A stretch of DNA of 64,000 nucleotides, taken from positions 40,203 to 104,202 of the forward strand of contig DATBFJ010000117.1 in NCBI GenBank assembly GCA_036558545.1, written 5' to 3'. Positions 8,742 to 17,922 of the stretch are shown here, one piece after another. Within the stretch, counting starts at the first letter, position 1, and each line of letters starts with the position of its first letter. Both the position numbers and the translations under genes were made by a program. Source of the stretch: JALYGJ01 sp036558545. GTDB lineage: Bacteria; Chloroflexota; Limnocylindria; Limnocylindrales; CSP1-4. The notes under the pieces are model-generated. The model saw nothing but the letters and a program-made list of their open reading frames with translations, was not told where the DNA came from and searched no databases.

Positions 8742-9299
8742 TTAGGGAGTCAGGACGCCCGACTCGAGCTTGTTGCGCAGACGCTCCAGACGGCCGCGCA
8801 CACTGCCGTCAATGAGCAGGTCGCCCAGGCGGACCTGCACTCCACCGAGCAGCTGCGGATCCACGTTGAAGGTGAGCTCTACTTTTCCACCGGTCATCTG
8901 TTCGAGCCGTGAGCGCAAGGCATTGACCTCTTGGGCGTCGAGCTTTGCCGCGCTCGTTGCCACCGCCTCGTGGATCCCCTCTCGACGGTTGTACAGGCGC
9001 CTGAACTCCCGATCCACGGCACCAACCATCTCGAGGCGACGGCGGCGCAGCATCAGGCCGACCAGGTTGTTGACCTGGGGCAGCATCTGCCCGTCGCTGA
9101 ACAGCGCCTCGAACACAACTTGGCGCCTTTCAACGGGCGTTTCAGGATCCTCGAGCCGGCGCACGACTTCGTCGTCCGTGAGCGCGGCGGCGAGCCGATC
9201 GAGCTGGGCAAGCCACGTCTCCATGTTCTTGTCGCGCTCGGCGATCTCGAAGGCAGCCTCTGCGTAGCGACGAGCGGTCGAAGTTCCGGCACGAGCCAT
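8742..9299 (-). CDS. atpH: ATP synthase F1 subunit delta
   Basis: 185 residues, family PF00213. Peripheral-stalk subunit joining F1 to the b subunits. The N-terminal helical bundle (TSTARRYAEAAFEIAERDKNMETWLAQLDRLA) and the C-terminal motif FNVDPQLLGGVQVRLGDLLIDGSVRGRLERLRNKL are both diagnostic. Lies between atpF and atpA as in the usual order. Confidence 0.94.
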   Translation of the reverse strand: MARAGTSTARRYAEAAFEIAERDKNMETWLAQLDRLAAALTDDEVVRRLEDPETPVERRQVVFEALFSDGQMLPQVNNLVGLMLRRRRLEMVGAVDREFRRLYNRREGIHEAVATSAAKLDAQEVNALRSRLEQMTGGKVELTFNVDPQLLGGVQVRLGDLLIDGSVRGRLERLRNKLESGVLTP

Positions 9300-9313
9300 A
9301 TCTGACGCGGTCC

Positions 9314-9883
9314 TCAGTTGGCCTTGGTCGTGCCGACCTGTCCGAGGAATTCCTCGACAAGGCGGCGCTCACGGGCGTCATTCATGGTCTCGCCAACGAC
9401 GCGGCCCGCTGCGGCCAGGGCAAGCTCAGCCACCTGGCTGCGAACGTCGGCAAGGGCACGCTCTTTTTCTGATTCGATATCCGCTGCGGCCCGCTCACGC
9501 ATCTGCTCGAGCTGCTGCCGCGTCTCAGCCATGTCCCGCTCGCGACTTTCGTCGGCAAGCTTCTGGGCACGGGCGAGGATGTCCTCTGCCTCCTGGCGAG
9601 CCTGGCCAAGGACGGCGAGGCGCTCCGTAGCGGCGTTTTCGCGCTCCTGCCGAGCCGCGTCCGCGTCGCGCAGAGCCTGCTCGATCCGGGCGCGCCGCTG
9701 GCCAAGGTTGCGCGGCAAATTGCGCAGTCCCAGGTACCACGCCGCGACCAGGAAGATCAGGAAGTTGGCGGCAACGACCAGGATCCAGAAGACGTTGATG
9801 ACCAGCCCGGTCGGCTCAGCCTCCATCGGCGTACCCGAGATGGGGAAGCTGTGACCGGCGCCGGCCAGCGCCAACAGGTCCAC
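9314..9883 (-). CDS. atpF: ATP synthase Fo subunit b
   Basis: 189 residues. One N-terminal membrane segment (about 28-50, VINVFWILVVAANFLIFLVAAWYL) followed by a long charged, heptad-rich helix (55-180), the peripheral stalk dimer arm. A single b gene is present, so a homodimeric stalk is expected. Confidence 0.94.
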   Translation of the reverse strand: MDLLALAGAGHSFPISGTPMEAEPTGLVINVFWILVVAANFLIFLVAAWYLGLRNLPRNLGQRRARIEQALRDADAARQERENAATERLAVLGQARQEAEDILARAQKLADESRERDMAETRQQLEQMRERAAADIESEKERALADVRSQVAELALAAAGRVVGETMNDARERRLVEEFLGQVGTTKAN

Positions 9884-9896
9884 GAACTACCTCTGT

Positions 9897-10112
9897 CTAG
9901 CCGGTGATGAAGATTGCGAGCAGGCCGACGACGATCGCCAGGACGCCAAGGCCCTCTGCGAAAGCCGCAAGGATGATCGCCAGGCCGCGGATCGCGCCTG
10001 CAGCATCGGGATTTCGGCCGATCGCGCCGGCGGCCATGCCGGCCAGGATGCCGATGCCGATGCCAGGGCCAATGACGCCCATCGCGGCAAGACCTGCGCC
10101 AATGTGATCCAT
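9897..10112 (-). CDS. atpE: ATP synthase Fo subunit c
   Basis: 71-residue proteolipid with two membrane helices and a polar GRNPDA-type loop (AIGRNPDAAG). The ion-binding carboxylate is the Glu in AAFAEGLGVLAIV of helix 2. The Gln and Ser companions seen in Na+-coupled rings are absent, so H+ coupling is inferred. The start is the ATG at 10112, placed by the strong SD AGGAGGAGAGGAG just upstream; a longer frame upstream has no family similarity and runs into atpB. Confidence 0.94.
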   Translation of the reverse strand: MDHIGAGLAAMGVIGPGIGIGILAGMAAGAIGRNPDAAGAIRGLAIILAAFAEGLGVLAIVVGLLAIFITG

Positions 10113-10143
10113 GTGTCTCCTCTCCTCCTGTGGGGAAGCGATG

Positions 10144-11253
10144 CTAGATGCTGGTTTGACCGAGCGGCCCACTGACGTGGGCCGTTGAACTCGCATGATT
10201 GGTGGCCGGTGCCGCCGGCGCATGTGCCTCCACAGGCAGTGGCTTGCCTTCGAGCTCTGCCATCGCCTCCTCAGCCACATGGCCCTCCTCGTGGCTGTGG
10301 TCCTCGATGGCAAGAACGATGTACATCAGGGTCAGGATGCTGAAGATGAGCGCCTGGATCAGGTTGAGCATGAACTCGAGACCAAGCAGCAGGATGGGCA
10401 GGATCACGATGGTCAGCGCGGTGATGACGCCGAGCGCGACCTCGCCGCCGTAGATGTTGCCGAAGAGACGCATGGACAGGGTCAGGGGTCGGACGAAGTC
10501 GAGCAGCAGCTCGGTGATGCCCACGAACATGGCGATGATCCCGGCGCCGATGCCGTTCTTGAACTCGTAGACCGGGAAAAACTTCGACAGGTACTTGCGC
10601 ACGCCGAGGCGGCGGAAGCCCTCCACCTCGAACATCACGAACGAAACGATGGCCAGGCCGATCGTGACATTGACGTCGCTCGTGGGTGCGCGCAGGAATT
10701 CGACGCGACCGACCACGGGCAACAGGCCTGCCCAGTTGGAGAACAGGATCAACAGGAAGAAGCTGACGAAGATCCAGATATATGGACGAGCGGCGAGACC
10801 GCCGATCGAGCTGGCGAAGCCCTCCATCGACTCATACGCCCACTCGCCAAAGTTCTGAAGCCTGCCAGGTACTCCCGCGCCTCCACGGCTGAAAGCAAAG
10901 ATCGCAATCAGCAGGCCGATCGAGACGATCCACAGGGTCAGCATCGTCGAGGTGATGCTCGGCGTGGTGATGATTGCCAGGCCGCCCGTGGGTGCGACGA
11001 AGTCAGCCGGCCAGATGACGTGGGGCGCGGGGAATTCGAGCGTGCCATTGATGAAGCAGATAGGGAACGGGCACGGCTGGCCGGGCTCGCCGGGTGGGAA
11101 CGGCGGAAAGGCGAGTGCCGCGATGACGTCGATGACGAGAACCAGCGCAACCGCCGCGATGATCACGGTACGGGCACTGAAACGCTGCGACGACTTCTCG
11201 TCCGCAGGCGTCTCAGGCGCGCTGATGCTCATATCTGGGGTCTCGGTCGACAA
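10144..11253 (-). CDS. atpB: ATP synthase Fo subunit a
   Basis: 369 residues, longer than the roughly 240-270 usual in other bacteria. An N-terminal membrane anchor (27-48) is followed by a periplasmic segment with two cysteines (CPFPICF) before the conserved core. The essential Arg lies in FVRPLTLSMRLFGNIYGGE. The last 60 residues are an Ala/His/Glu-rich soluble tail (DHSHEEGH ... PAAPATNHASS) that is not part of the conserved core. Confidence 0.95.
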   Translation of the reverse strand: MSTETPDMSISAPETPADEKSSQRFSARTVIIAAVALVLVIDVIAALAFPPFPPGEPGQPCPFPICFINGTLEFPAPHVIWPADFVAPTGGLAIITTPSITSTMLTLWIVSIGLLIAIFAFSRGGAGVPGRLQNFGEWAYESMEGFASSIGGLAARPYIWIFVSFFLLILFSNWAGLLPVVGRVEFLRAPTSDVNVTIGLAIVSFVMFEVEGFRRLGVRKYLSKFFPVYEFKNGIGAGIIAMFVGITELLLDFVRPLTLSMRLFGNIYGGEVALGVITALTIVILPILLLGLEFMLNLIQALIFSILTLMYIVLAIEDHSHEEGHVAEEAMAELEGKPLPVEAHAPAAPATNHASSTAHVSGPLGQTSI

Positions 11254-11287
11254 GCTCGCTCCCTCGGAACCTGGGCGCCGGGTCTGG

Positions 11288-11509
11288 TCAGTTCAGCCTT
11301 GCAAGAAACTTTGTCAGCAAGCGGTAATCGGCGACAGCGCCGACGCCCGCCCCAGCCAGAAACCCGATCACCACGAAGATGGGGTTTGTTCCCAGCTGGA
11401 GGTCCAGCCAGTGGCCGGCCAGCGCTCCGGCCATCGTCGTAACGAAGAGGACGAGGCCGATCTCCGAGAAAAGGGCGAAGTAGGCGCCCAGCCTCGGAAC
11501 GTCGTTCAT
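11288..11509 (-). CDS. AtpZ/AtpI-family ATP synthase accessory membrane protein
   Basis: 73 residues, MNDVPRLGAYFALFSEIGLVLFVTTMAGALAGHWLDLQLG..., with two membrane helices (about 11-34 and 40-58) and the GHWLD-x-x-L-G-T-x-P motif of the AtpZ/AtpI family (PF09527), which helps c-ring assembly or ion supply. The ATG at 11509 is chosen because the longer frame upstream is Arg-rich, unconserved and lies partly in the WecA-like gene. Confidence 0.82.
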   Translation of the reverse strand: MNDVPRLGAYFALFSEIGLVLFVTTMAGALAGHWLDLQLGTNPIFVVIGFLAGAGVGAVADYRLLTKFLARLN

Positions 11510-11546
11510 CGCTGATCCAATAACGCGCCGGGAGTATAGCAGCGGG

Positions 11547-12737
11547 TCACTTTGGGCTCTGCCCGGGGTCTTCCTCGTCAACCTCGGCGCCAACGATCTC
11601 CTCTCCGGCGCGCCGGATCGCGCCGAGCGTCCCCAACTCAGGCTCATCGGTGTAGCTCGAGCGTTCAAGCGACTGGCCGGCGCGCCGGGTCAGCAGGAAG
11701 AGGAGCAGGCCGCCGATGATGACCACCAGGATGAACACCGAGATCTGGCCGCGGCCGGACAGCAGAAGGCCCGAGATCGCAAGAATGACGCCGATCGCAT
11801 AGATCACGATGACGGCCTGGCGATGGCTGAGCCCAAGGTCGAGCAGCCGGTGGTGCAGATGGCCCCGGTCGGCGCTGAACGGGGAGCGACCCTGCGAGAC
11901 GCGCCGGATGATGATCCAGAACGTGTCGATGATCGGCACGCCCAGGACGAGCAGGGCGAGCGCGACCTTGGCAGTGCCCATGACAGAGAGAACGGCCAGC
12001 GCGTAGCCGACGCTGAAAACCCCGGCCGTGCCGATGAACACGCGCGCCGGATGGAAGTTGTACGGCAGGAAGCCGATCAACGAGCCGGCCAGGAGTCCGC
12101 ACATGACCGCGACGACCGGCTGAATGGGATCGCTGACGAGCGAGATGATGCCCAGCGTGGAGACCGCGATCAGCGCCACACCCGCGAGCAGGCCGTCCAG
12201 GCCGTCGATGAAGTTGACGCTGTTGATCATGCCGACGATCCACAAGGTGGTCACGGCCGCAGCGGCCGCGTCACCGAGCAGGATCTGGTTGTCACCAAAT
12301 GGACTGGGCAGCCGGTCGATGCTGATCGTGAAGTAGATGGCAATGGCGGCCAGGACGAACTGGAAAATGAATTGCCAGCGCGCCTTGAGCTCCAGTCGAT
12401 CGTCGAGGTAGCCCAGGAATGCTCCCACGCTGACGCCCAGGAAAAGGGCGACGACCTCTGGCGTGCGCACGGCGTTGAGCGGCGTGTTGGCGATATGAAG
12501 GACGGAGTTGAGCGCCAGGCCTCCGACGCCCACGATCACGAAGGATGCCGCGACGGCGATTCCACCGGTGCGCGGGATGGGCCTGGCGTGGACGCGCCGC
12601 TCGTCGTTCGGCACGTCGATCGCGCCGAGCCGCTCGGCGTAGCGGATCGTCAGCGGGGTTAGAAGGAAGCTCAGCAGTCCGGCTGCGATCAGCGCGACAA
12701 GAACAACAGGTAGCGCGTCGAGCGCCGCCTGGCTCAC
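11547..12737 (-). CDS. Polyprenyl-phosphate N-acetylhexosamine-1-phosphate transferase (WecA/TagO/MraY superfamily)
   Basis: 396 residues with about ten membrane helices. Transfers a sugar-1-phosphate from a UDP-sugar to undecaprenyl phosphate, starting a lipid-linked glycan. Key motifs: DVPNDERRVHARPIPRTGGIA at the first cytosolic loop, GYLDDRLEL (catalytic LDD), NFIDGLDG near 175, and ADRGHLHHRLLDLG near 295, which is the WecA/TagO-type carbohydrate-recognition motif rather than that of MraY. Starts at GTG (12737) sharing one base with the glyA TAG stop. The acidic C-terminal tail is variable. Confidence 0.9.
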   Translation of the reverse strand: MSQAALDALPVVLVALIAAGLLSFLLTPLTIRYAERLGAIDVPNDERRVHARPIPRTGGIAVAASFVIVGVGGLALNSVLHIANTPLNAVRTPEVVALFLGVSVGAFLGYLDDRLELKARWQFIFQFVLAAIAIYFTISIDRLPSPFGDNQILLGDAAAAAVTTLWIVGMINSVNFIDGLDGLLAGVALIAVSTLGIISLVSDPIQPVVAVMCGLLAGSLIGFLPYNFHPARVFIGTAGVFSVGYALAVLSVMGTAKVALALLVLGVPIIDTFWIIIRRVSQGRSPFSADRGHLHHRLLDLGLSHRQAVIVIYAIGVILAISGLLLSGRGQISVFILVVIIGGLLLFLLTRRAGQSLERSSYTDEPELGTLGAIRRAGEEIVGAEVDEEDPGQSPK

Positions 12738-14023
12738 TACTCGGGCAAACCCGGAACCGGGAAGCGGGCGCAGATGTCGTGCACACGCCCGGACAACTCG
12801 GCGAGCGCTTGCTCGTCTTCGCGCCGCTCGATGGCCTGCACGATGAGCGTGCCTACTTCGCGCATCTCGTCGGGTCCAAAGCCGCGCGTGGTCGTCGCCG
12901 GCGTCCCGACACGGATGCCCGACGACGTATTTGGGGGCAATGGATCGAATGGGATGGCGTTCTTGTTGACGGTGATGCCGATGCCGTCGAGGACGTGCTC
13001 GGCTTCCTTCCCTGTGACGCCAAGCGGCGTTACGTCGACGAGCATCAGGTGGTTGTCCGTGCCACCGGAAACGACCAGGGCACCGTTGTCTGCCAGCGTC
13101 GCCGCGAGCAGCTGGGCATTGCTGATCGTCCGCTCGATGTCGCCCCGGAACTCATCCGTGGCGGCCAGCTTGAGAGCCACCGCCTTGGCCGCGATGACGT
13201 GCATCAGCGGGCCGCCCTGCAACCCAGGAAAGACGGTCTTATCGACTTGCTTGGCCAGGTCCGCTTTCGAGAAGACGAGGCCACCACGTGGGCCGCGTAG
13301 CGTCTTGTGGGTCGTTGTCGTGACGAGGTCCGCGTGCGGAAAAGGGCTGGGATGCCGGCCGGCGGCGACCAGTCCGGCGATGTGCGCCATGTCGACGAAC
13401 AAGAGCGCGTCAACCGAGTGCGCAATCTCGGCGAGGCGCTCGAAATCGATGACTCTCGGGTAGGCACTGGCGCCCGCGACGATCATCTTGGGCTGCACTT
13501 CCCTGGCCTGCACCGCGAGCGCGTCGTAGTCGATGCGCGCGTCTTCCTGGCGGACTCCATAAGCGTGAACGTCGAACCATTTGCCGCTGAAGTTGACCGG
13601 CGAGCCGTGCGTCAGGTGGCCGCCATGCGCCAGGTTCATGCCGAGGATCCGGTCACCGATATTGAGCACGGATATGTAGGCGGCCATGTTTGCCTGCGCG
13701 CCCGAGTGCGGCTGCACGTTGACATGCTCCGCGCCCGGAAACAAGGCCAAAGCGCGCTCCTGGGCAAGGCGCTCGACCTCGTCCACGAACTCGCAGCCGC
13801 CGTAATAGCGCTTGCCCGGTAGTCCCTCAGCGTATTTGTTGGTCAGCCACGAACCCTGCGCCTCCAGAACCGCGCCGAATGCGTAGTTCTCACTGGCGAT
13901 CAGCTCGATCTTCCAGCGCTGCCGCTCACGCTCACCGACCATGGCGTCCCACAGTTCGGGATCGACCTCGGATATGGGCGCCCAGGCAAGTCGGGAGCTG
14001 GAGGAGATCGTCACGGCCACCAA
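12737..14023 (-). CDS. glyA: Serine hydroxymethyltransferase
   Basis: 428 residues. PLP enzyme interconverting serine and glycine with tetrahydrofolate, supplying one-carbon units. Motifs: ELIASENYAF near 40, TNKYAEGLPGKRYYGGCEFVD near 62-80, and the PLP-lysine segment VTTTTHKTLRGPRGG near 230. Located 10 nt after tsaC/sua5 and overlapping the WecA-like gene by one base. Confidence 0.96.
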   Translation of the reverse strand: MVAVTISSSSRLAWAPISEVDPELWDAMVGERERQRWKIELIASENYAFGAVLEAQGSWLTNKYAEGLPGKRYYGGCEFVDEVERLAQERALALFPGAEHVNVQPHSGAQANMAAYISVLNIGDRILGMNLAHGGHLTHGSPVNFSGKWFDVHAYGVRQEDARIDYDALAVQAREVQPKMIVAGASAYPRVIDFERLAEIAHSVDALLFVDMAHIAGLVAAGRHPSPFPHADLVTTTTHKTLRGPRGGLVFSKADLAKQVDKTVFPGLQGGPLMHVIAAKAVALKLAATDEFRGDIERTISNAQLLAATLADNGALVVSGGTDNHLMLVDVTPLGVTGKEAEHVLDGIGITVNKNAIPFDPLPPNTSSGIRVGTPATTTRGFGPDEMREVGTLIVQAIERREDEQALAELSGRVHDICARFPVPGLPE

Positions 14024-14033
14024 AGTTTAGCCC

Positions 14034-14657
14034 TCAGCGCAGGGCGGCCGCGATGTCCCTGGCCGATATGGCCCCTTCACGCAGGATGCGCGGCGGCACA
14101 CTCGCGTCAGAACAGTCAACGACCGTGGACGGCGTGCCGCCGCGGACAGGGCCGTCATCAAGGATGAGCTCCAAATCATCGCCCAGGGCCTGCTCCACGA
14201 GGGCAGGGGTCGTCGCGTCCGGTTGCCCGGAGATATTCGCCGAGCTGGCCGCGATCGGCCCAAGGAGGCGAGCCAGATGACGTGGCGTGTCGTGATCGGG
14301 TAGGCGCACCCCAAGCGTGGTTCGGCCGCCGCCGAGCAGCGGGGTCAGATCGATGTCCGGACGCCGTTCGAGGACGATCGTCATCGCGCCCGGCCAAAAG
14401 CGACCAGCGAGCTGCTCGGCGGCGACCGTCACCACTGCCAGCGAGCGGACCTGATCGAGCGAGTCGACGAGGATCTGGATGCCCTTTTCGTTTGAGCGCC
14501 GCTTTGCGGCGATGAGCCGCTCCACCGACGCTTGGTCGGGCAGGGCGCACACGCCGTACACGGTTTCGGTCGGGATACCGACCAGCAGGCCGGATTTGAG
14601 GGCCGCGACCGCGGCATCCAACGCCTCGGAGGCGTGCGCGGAGATGACGCGCGTCAT
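14034..14657 (-). CDS. Threonylcarbamoyl-AMP synthase (TsaC/Sua5/YrdC family)
   Basis: 207 residues. Makes threonylcarbamoyl-adenylate from Thr, bicarbonate and ATP for the t6A37 modification of ANN-decoding tRNAs. Characteristic KSGLLVGIPTETVYGVCALPDQ, the KRRSNEKGIQILV segment, GRFWPGAMTIVLER and LGPIAASSANISGQPD are all present. The length corresponds to TsaC-type or a short Sua5 without the full C-terminal Sua5 domain. Start codon overlaps the prmC stop. Confidence 0.93.
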   Translation of the reverse strand: MTRVISAHASEALDAAVAALKSGLLVGIPTETVYGVCALPDQASVERLIAAKRRSNEKGIQILVDSLDQVRSLAVVTVAAEQLAGRFWPGAMTIVLERRPDIDLTPLLGGGRTTLGVRLPDHDTPRHLARLLGPIAASSANISGQPDATTPALVEQALGDDLELILDDGPVRGGTPSTVVDCSDASVPPRILREGAISARDIAAALR

Positions 14658-15559
14658 CAGTGGGCGACCCTCGCGATTTCGAGAACTCGCGGGCGTCCGG
14701 TCAGGTCGTCGTGGACGTCTACGCTCCAGCCGTCACCGAGCGTCGTGGCCGCCGCGCGCGCTGCGTCTGCCTGATCAGAACCGATCTCGAGAAGTGACAC
14801 TCCTCCTTCTCTGAGTGCGCTGGCCAGCTGTTCGATCAACCTTCGGATCAGAGCAAGCCCGTCAGGTCCGCCATCAAGGGCCGAAGCGGGTTCAAAGCTC
14901 ACTGCTTTCGGAAGCGTCGGCAGGGTGTCCGTGGGGATGTAAGGCAGGTTGGCCAGCAGCAGGTCCACTGGCTCGCTTTCGGCACCATACGCAAGGTCGG
15001 CTTGTCTGAAGTCGATCACATCCGCTACGCCGTGCACGACGGCATTCTCGATCGCGAGAGCCAGGGCGTCCGCTGAGGCGTCCGTGGCACGCAGTCTTAC
15101 ATCGCTCGAGTAGCCGCGGCGGCGGTTGTGGATTGCGATGGCAACGGCTATGGCGCCGCTGCCGGTGCCCACGTCCCAAACACGCAACGGATCGTCAGGG
15201 CTTCGTGGGTGCGCAGTCAGCATCGTTCCGATGAGCGCCACGGCGAGATCCACGAGCGTTTCAGTCTCCGGCCGGGGAATGAGTGCTCGCGGGTCCACCG
15301 TGAATGCAACGCCGTAAAACTCCTTGATGCCACGGATGTACGACACCGGCTCGCCGCTCGAGCGACGTTCGACGAGCCTTTCGAACTCGCGTGCGGCTTC
15401 GACGCCGACGCCGGCCTCCGGACCGGCGAGGAGCGTTGCGCGATCGACACGCAGAACATGGCCCAGCAGCACCTCCGCGTCCAGCCGAGGCGTCTCTGAG
15501 CCGCTCTCCGTCAGCCGCACAGCGGCGTCACGCAGCAGCCCACCCACGGTTGCAGCCAT
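14657..15559 (-). CDS. prmC: Release factor glutamine N5-methyltransferase PrmC
   Basis: 300 residues. SAM-dependent methylation of the Gln in the GGQ motif of RF1/RF2. N-terminal helical domain, the substrate-recognition stretch RRSSGEPVSYIRGIKEFYG near 85-105, SAM-binding VWDVGTGSGAIAVAIA near 135, and DLLLANLPYIPTD as the catalytic motif. The last reads NLPY where most PrmC proteins have NPPY. Its substrate gene prfA is one gene upstream in the same run, separated by the glucosidase gene. Confidence 0.94.
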   Translation of the reverse strand: MAATVGGLLRDAAVRLTESGSETPRLDAEVLLGHVLRVDRATLLAGPEAGVGVEAAREFERLVERRSSGEPVSYIRGIKEFYGVAFTVDPRALIPRPETETLVDLAVALIGTMLTAHPRSPDDPLRVWDVGTGSGAIAVAIAIHNRRRGYSSDVRLRATDASADALALAIENAVVHGVADVIDFRQADLAYGAESEPVDLLLANLPYIPTDTLPTLPKAVSFEPASALDGGPDGLALIRRLIEQLASALREGGVSLLEIGSDQADAARAAATTLGDGWSVDVHDDLTGRPRVLEIARVAH

Positions 15560-15578
15560 TCAGGCTGGCGCTACGGGC

Positions 15579-17900
15579 TCAGAGACGAACGACGACGTCG
15601 AGGTCGCCCGTGCGCCGAAGCACCTCGACCGATATTGACTCGGTCTCGCGATCGAACGCGAGATCGACGAGCGCTGAGCCAACGCGCAGATTGCGCAAGC
15701 GCAGGTCGGCCAGCCAATCGGGTAACGACGGACGCACAAGCTCGATCCTGTTCGAGCGCGCGTCGGCGCGCATGCCGAGCGTGGCACTGACCATGTGGAA
15801 CAGCGACCCCGCGGCCCATGCCTGGGGCGAGCATGCGACCGGATAAGGCACCGGCAGAGGCGAGTAATCGCGGTCGAAACCGCAGAAAAGCTCTGGCAGG
15901 CGGGCCTCGCGAAAGTGCGCCGTCGCCTCGAGCAGCGCCCCGGCAACCTTGCGCGCCTCGTCGAAGAGCCCGTAGCTCGCGAAGCCCGCTGCGCAGATGC
16001 CGTTGTCATGCGGCCAGACCGTGCCGAGGTGGTAGCCGATCGGGTTGTAGCCGACCGTCTCTGCCGACAGCGTCCGGATACCCCAGCCGCTCCACATCCC
16101 GCCCGAGGTCAAGGCCCTCGCCACGCTGGCAGCGCGATCCTGAGATGCGATACCTGCCCACAGCGCATGACCGGCATTTGAGGCAATCCCGTCAACACAG
16201 TCCTTGTTGCCGTCGAGCGCGAGGGCGTACGTGCCCACATCTCCCATCCAGAACTTGTCTTCGAAGCTCTGGCGCAGTTGCTCGGCCGCCTTCTCCTGGG
16301 CTTCAGCGAGCGCGACCTCGCCGCGCAGACGCGCCAGACGCGCCATCCCACGTCGAGCGGCGTAAACGTAGCCCTGGACCTCGACCAGCGCGATCGGCCC
16401 TTCGGCGAGCGTGCCGTTCCTGCTCCGAATGGAATCCCAGGAATCTTTCCAGCCCTGGTTCGCAAGTCCCCGCTCCGACTGGCGCTCGTACTCGATGAAC
16501 CCGTCGTGGTCCGCGTCACCGTAGTTGTCTATCCAGCTCAGGGCCGCGATTGCGTTGGGCCATAGCTGATCAAGCAGCTCGTCGTCCGCGGTCCATCGCT
16601 CATAGGAATCAAGGAGCATGAGCCAAAGTGGCGTCGCGTCGACGGTTCCGTAATAGGGCGAGTGCGGAATCTCGTTGGTGCCTGCCAGCTCACCGGTGCG
16701 CAGCTCATGCAGGATCTTGCCCGGCTGGGCGTCCCGCCAGTCATCAACCTCCGTCGCCTGGTAGCGCGCCAGCAAAGTGAGCGTGTTGCGCGCGATCTGG
16801 GGCCGAATCGACAACAGCTGAAGACTGGTGATCAGCGAATCACGGCCGAAGAGGCAGCTGAACCAGGGCACTCCCGCAGCGATGTATCGATCGCCCGTCT
16901 GAACGTCTGTGTTCAGGAGCAGGCGCAGGTCGGCGCTGCCGCGTTCGAGTGCTCGCTCGGCCAGAAGGTGGCTCGTGTCGATCGCGGCCGAGGACTGGCG
17001 CCATGCTCGGTGCATGGCGATGGCCTGATCCGGGTCGATGCGCGGCGGCGGCTCGTCGTTCGAGTTTTCATCGGCGGCCACGCGACGTCGCGCTGCAAGC
17101 ATCGCTCGTTCGTCGTCGTACCAGATCTCGATGGTGATCGTCAGCGCTCCGCCCGCAGCAATCTCTTCGTCCAGCTGCAGCGTTACCGGGCCGATCGCGC
17201 CTTTCTCGCCGCCTGAAACCACTTCCATCGAGGGGGAGTGAGCGACGTGAGTCGTGCGCAGGATGTCGTCCAGGCCGCGATACGAGAACGTGACGCGGCC
17301 TGCGCCCAGGTCATTGGGCAGGCGTTCACCTCGCCTGACGCGAACCGCGCCACGCAACTCGAAGATGTCCGCGTAATCGGCGTCGAGCGCGAGCTTAACG
17401 AGCGCGCGCTCCGGAGCAATCGTGTAGTTGGTGATCGTTATCCGCTCACGGAACCCATTGGCGATGACGCGCTCGCGCACGACGCCGAGCGACTGGCGTC
17501 GCAGCACGATCTCCGAGCCGTCGAGTTCGCGCTCGGGATCGGCGAAAAGGTCAGGGTTGGTCAGCTGGATCGAGCTCTGGAAGCTGGCCGCCGGACCTGT
17601 CCGCAATACGACTGGCCGAACTCCGTTGAGCTCCATGTCGTAGGTGGAAAGGACGCGCGTGTCGGAGTCATACAGGCCCAGGCCACGGCCGTCAGGGCGA
17701 ATGTCGCCGTGGGCGCTGCTCAACATGAACAGGTTTTCGTGCTTCAGGACGTGTACGCCCGTGAGGTCCGTGGCCCGCACGATCTGCGGATGTGAGTTGT
17801 CGATCTCGGTCGGATCGGCCCTGGGCCGGGCTTCGAGAAAGTCTGTTTGGGCCAAGTCCGTCGGCGTATCGACCTTCGGCGTCTCCCCCGTTGTCGTCAT
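15579..17900 (-). CDS. Amylo-alpha-1,6-glucosidase / glycogen-debranching-type (alpha/alpha)6 glycoside hydrolase
   Basis: 773 residues from the chosen ATG at 17900 (MTTTGETPKVDTPTD); an in-frame start at 17954 inside prfA is possible but less likely. The N-terminal half is the beta-rich glycogen-debranching N-terminal domain (KHENLFMLSSAHGDIRPDGRGLGLYDSDTRVLSTYDMELNG). The C-terminal half is an (alpha/alpha)6 barrel with AAGVPWFSCLFGRDSLITSLQ, DNYGDADHDGFIEY, NQGWKDSWDSI and GTVWPHDNGI, which contain the acidic and aromatic positions of the family active site. Related proteins act on alpha-glucans or trehalose-like sugars; the exact substrate is unknown. It is metabolically out of place between prfA and prmC. 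Confidence 0.88.
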   Translation of the reverse strand: MTTTGETPKVDTPTDLAQTDFLEARPRADPTEIDNSHPQIVRATDLTGVHVLKHENLFMLSSAHGDIRPDGRGLGLYDSDTRVLSTYDMELNGVRPVVLRTGPAASFQSSIQLTNPDLFADPERELDGSEIVLRRQSLGVVRERVIANGFRERITITNYTIAPERALVKLALDADYADIFELRGAVRVRRGERLPNDLGAGRVTFSYRGLDDILRTTHVAHSPSMEVVSGGEKGAIGPVTLQLDEEIAAGGALTITIEIWYDDERAMLAARRRVAADENSNDEPPPRIDPDQAIAMHRAWRQSSAAIDTSHLLAERALERGSADLRLLLNTDVQTGDRYIAAGVPWFSCLFGRDSLITSLQLLSIRPQIARNTLTLLARYQATEVDDWRDAQPGKILHELRTGELAGTNEIPHSPYYGTVDATPLWLMLLDSYERWTADDELLDQLWPNAIAALSWIDNYGDADHDGFIEYERQSERGLANQGWKDSWDSIRSRNGTLAEGPIALVEVQGYVYAARRGMARLARLRGEVALAEAQEKAAEQLRQSFEDKFWMGDVGTYALALDGNKDCVDGIASNAGHALWAGIASQDRAASVARALTSGGMWSGWGIRTLSAETVGYNPIGYHLGTVWPHDNGICAAGFASYGLFDEARKVAGALLEATAHFREARLPELFCGFDRDYSPLPVPYPVACSPQAWAAGSLFHMVSATLGMRADARSNRIELVRPSLPDWLADLRLRNLRVGSALVDLAFDRETESISVEVLRRTGDLDVVVRL

Positions 17901-17922
17901 ACGCGGAGTTTGACCCTTGTCG

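Noticed and set aside
10113..10313. 67-codon N-terminal extension of atpE
   Set aside because: Arg-rich and inside atpB; the strong SD directly before ATG 10112 sets the start.
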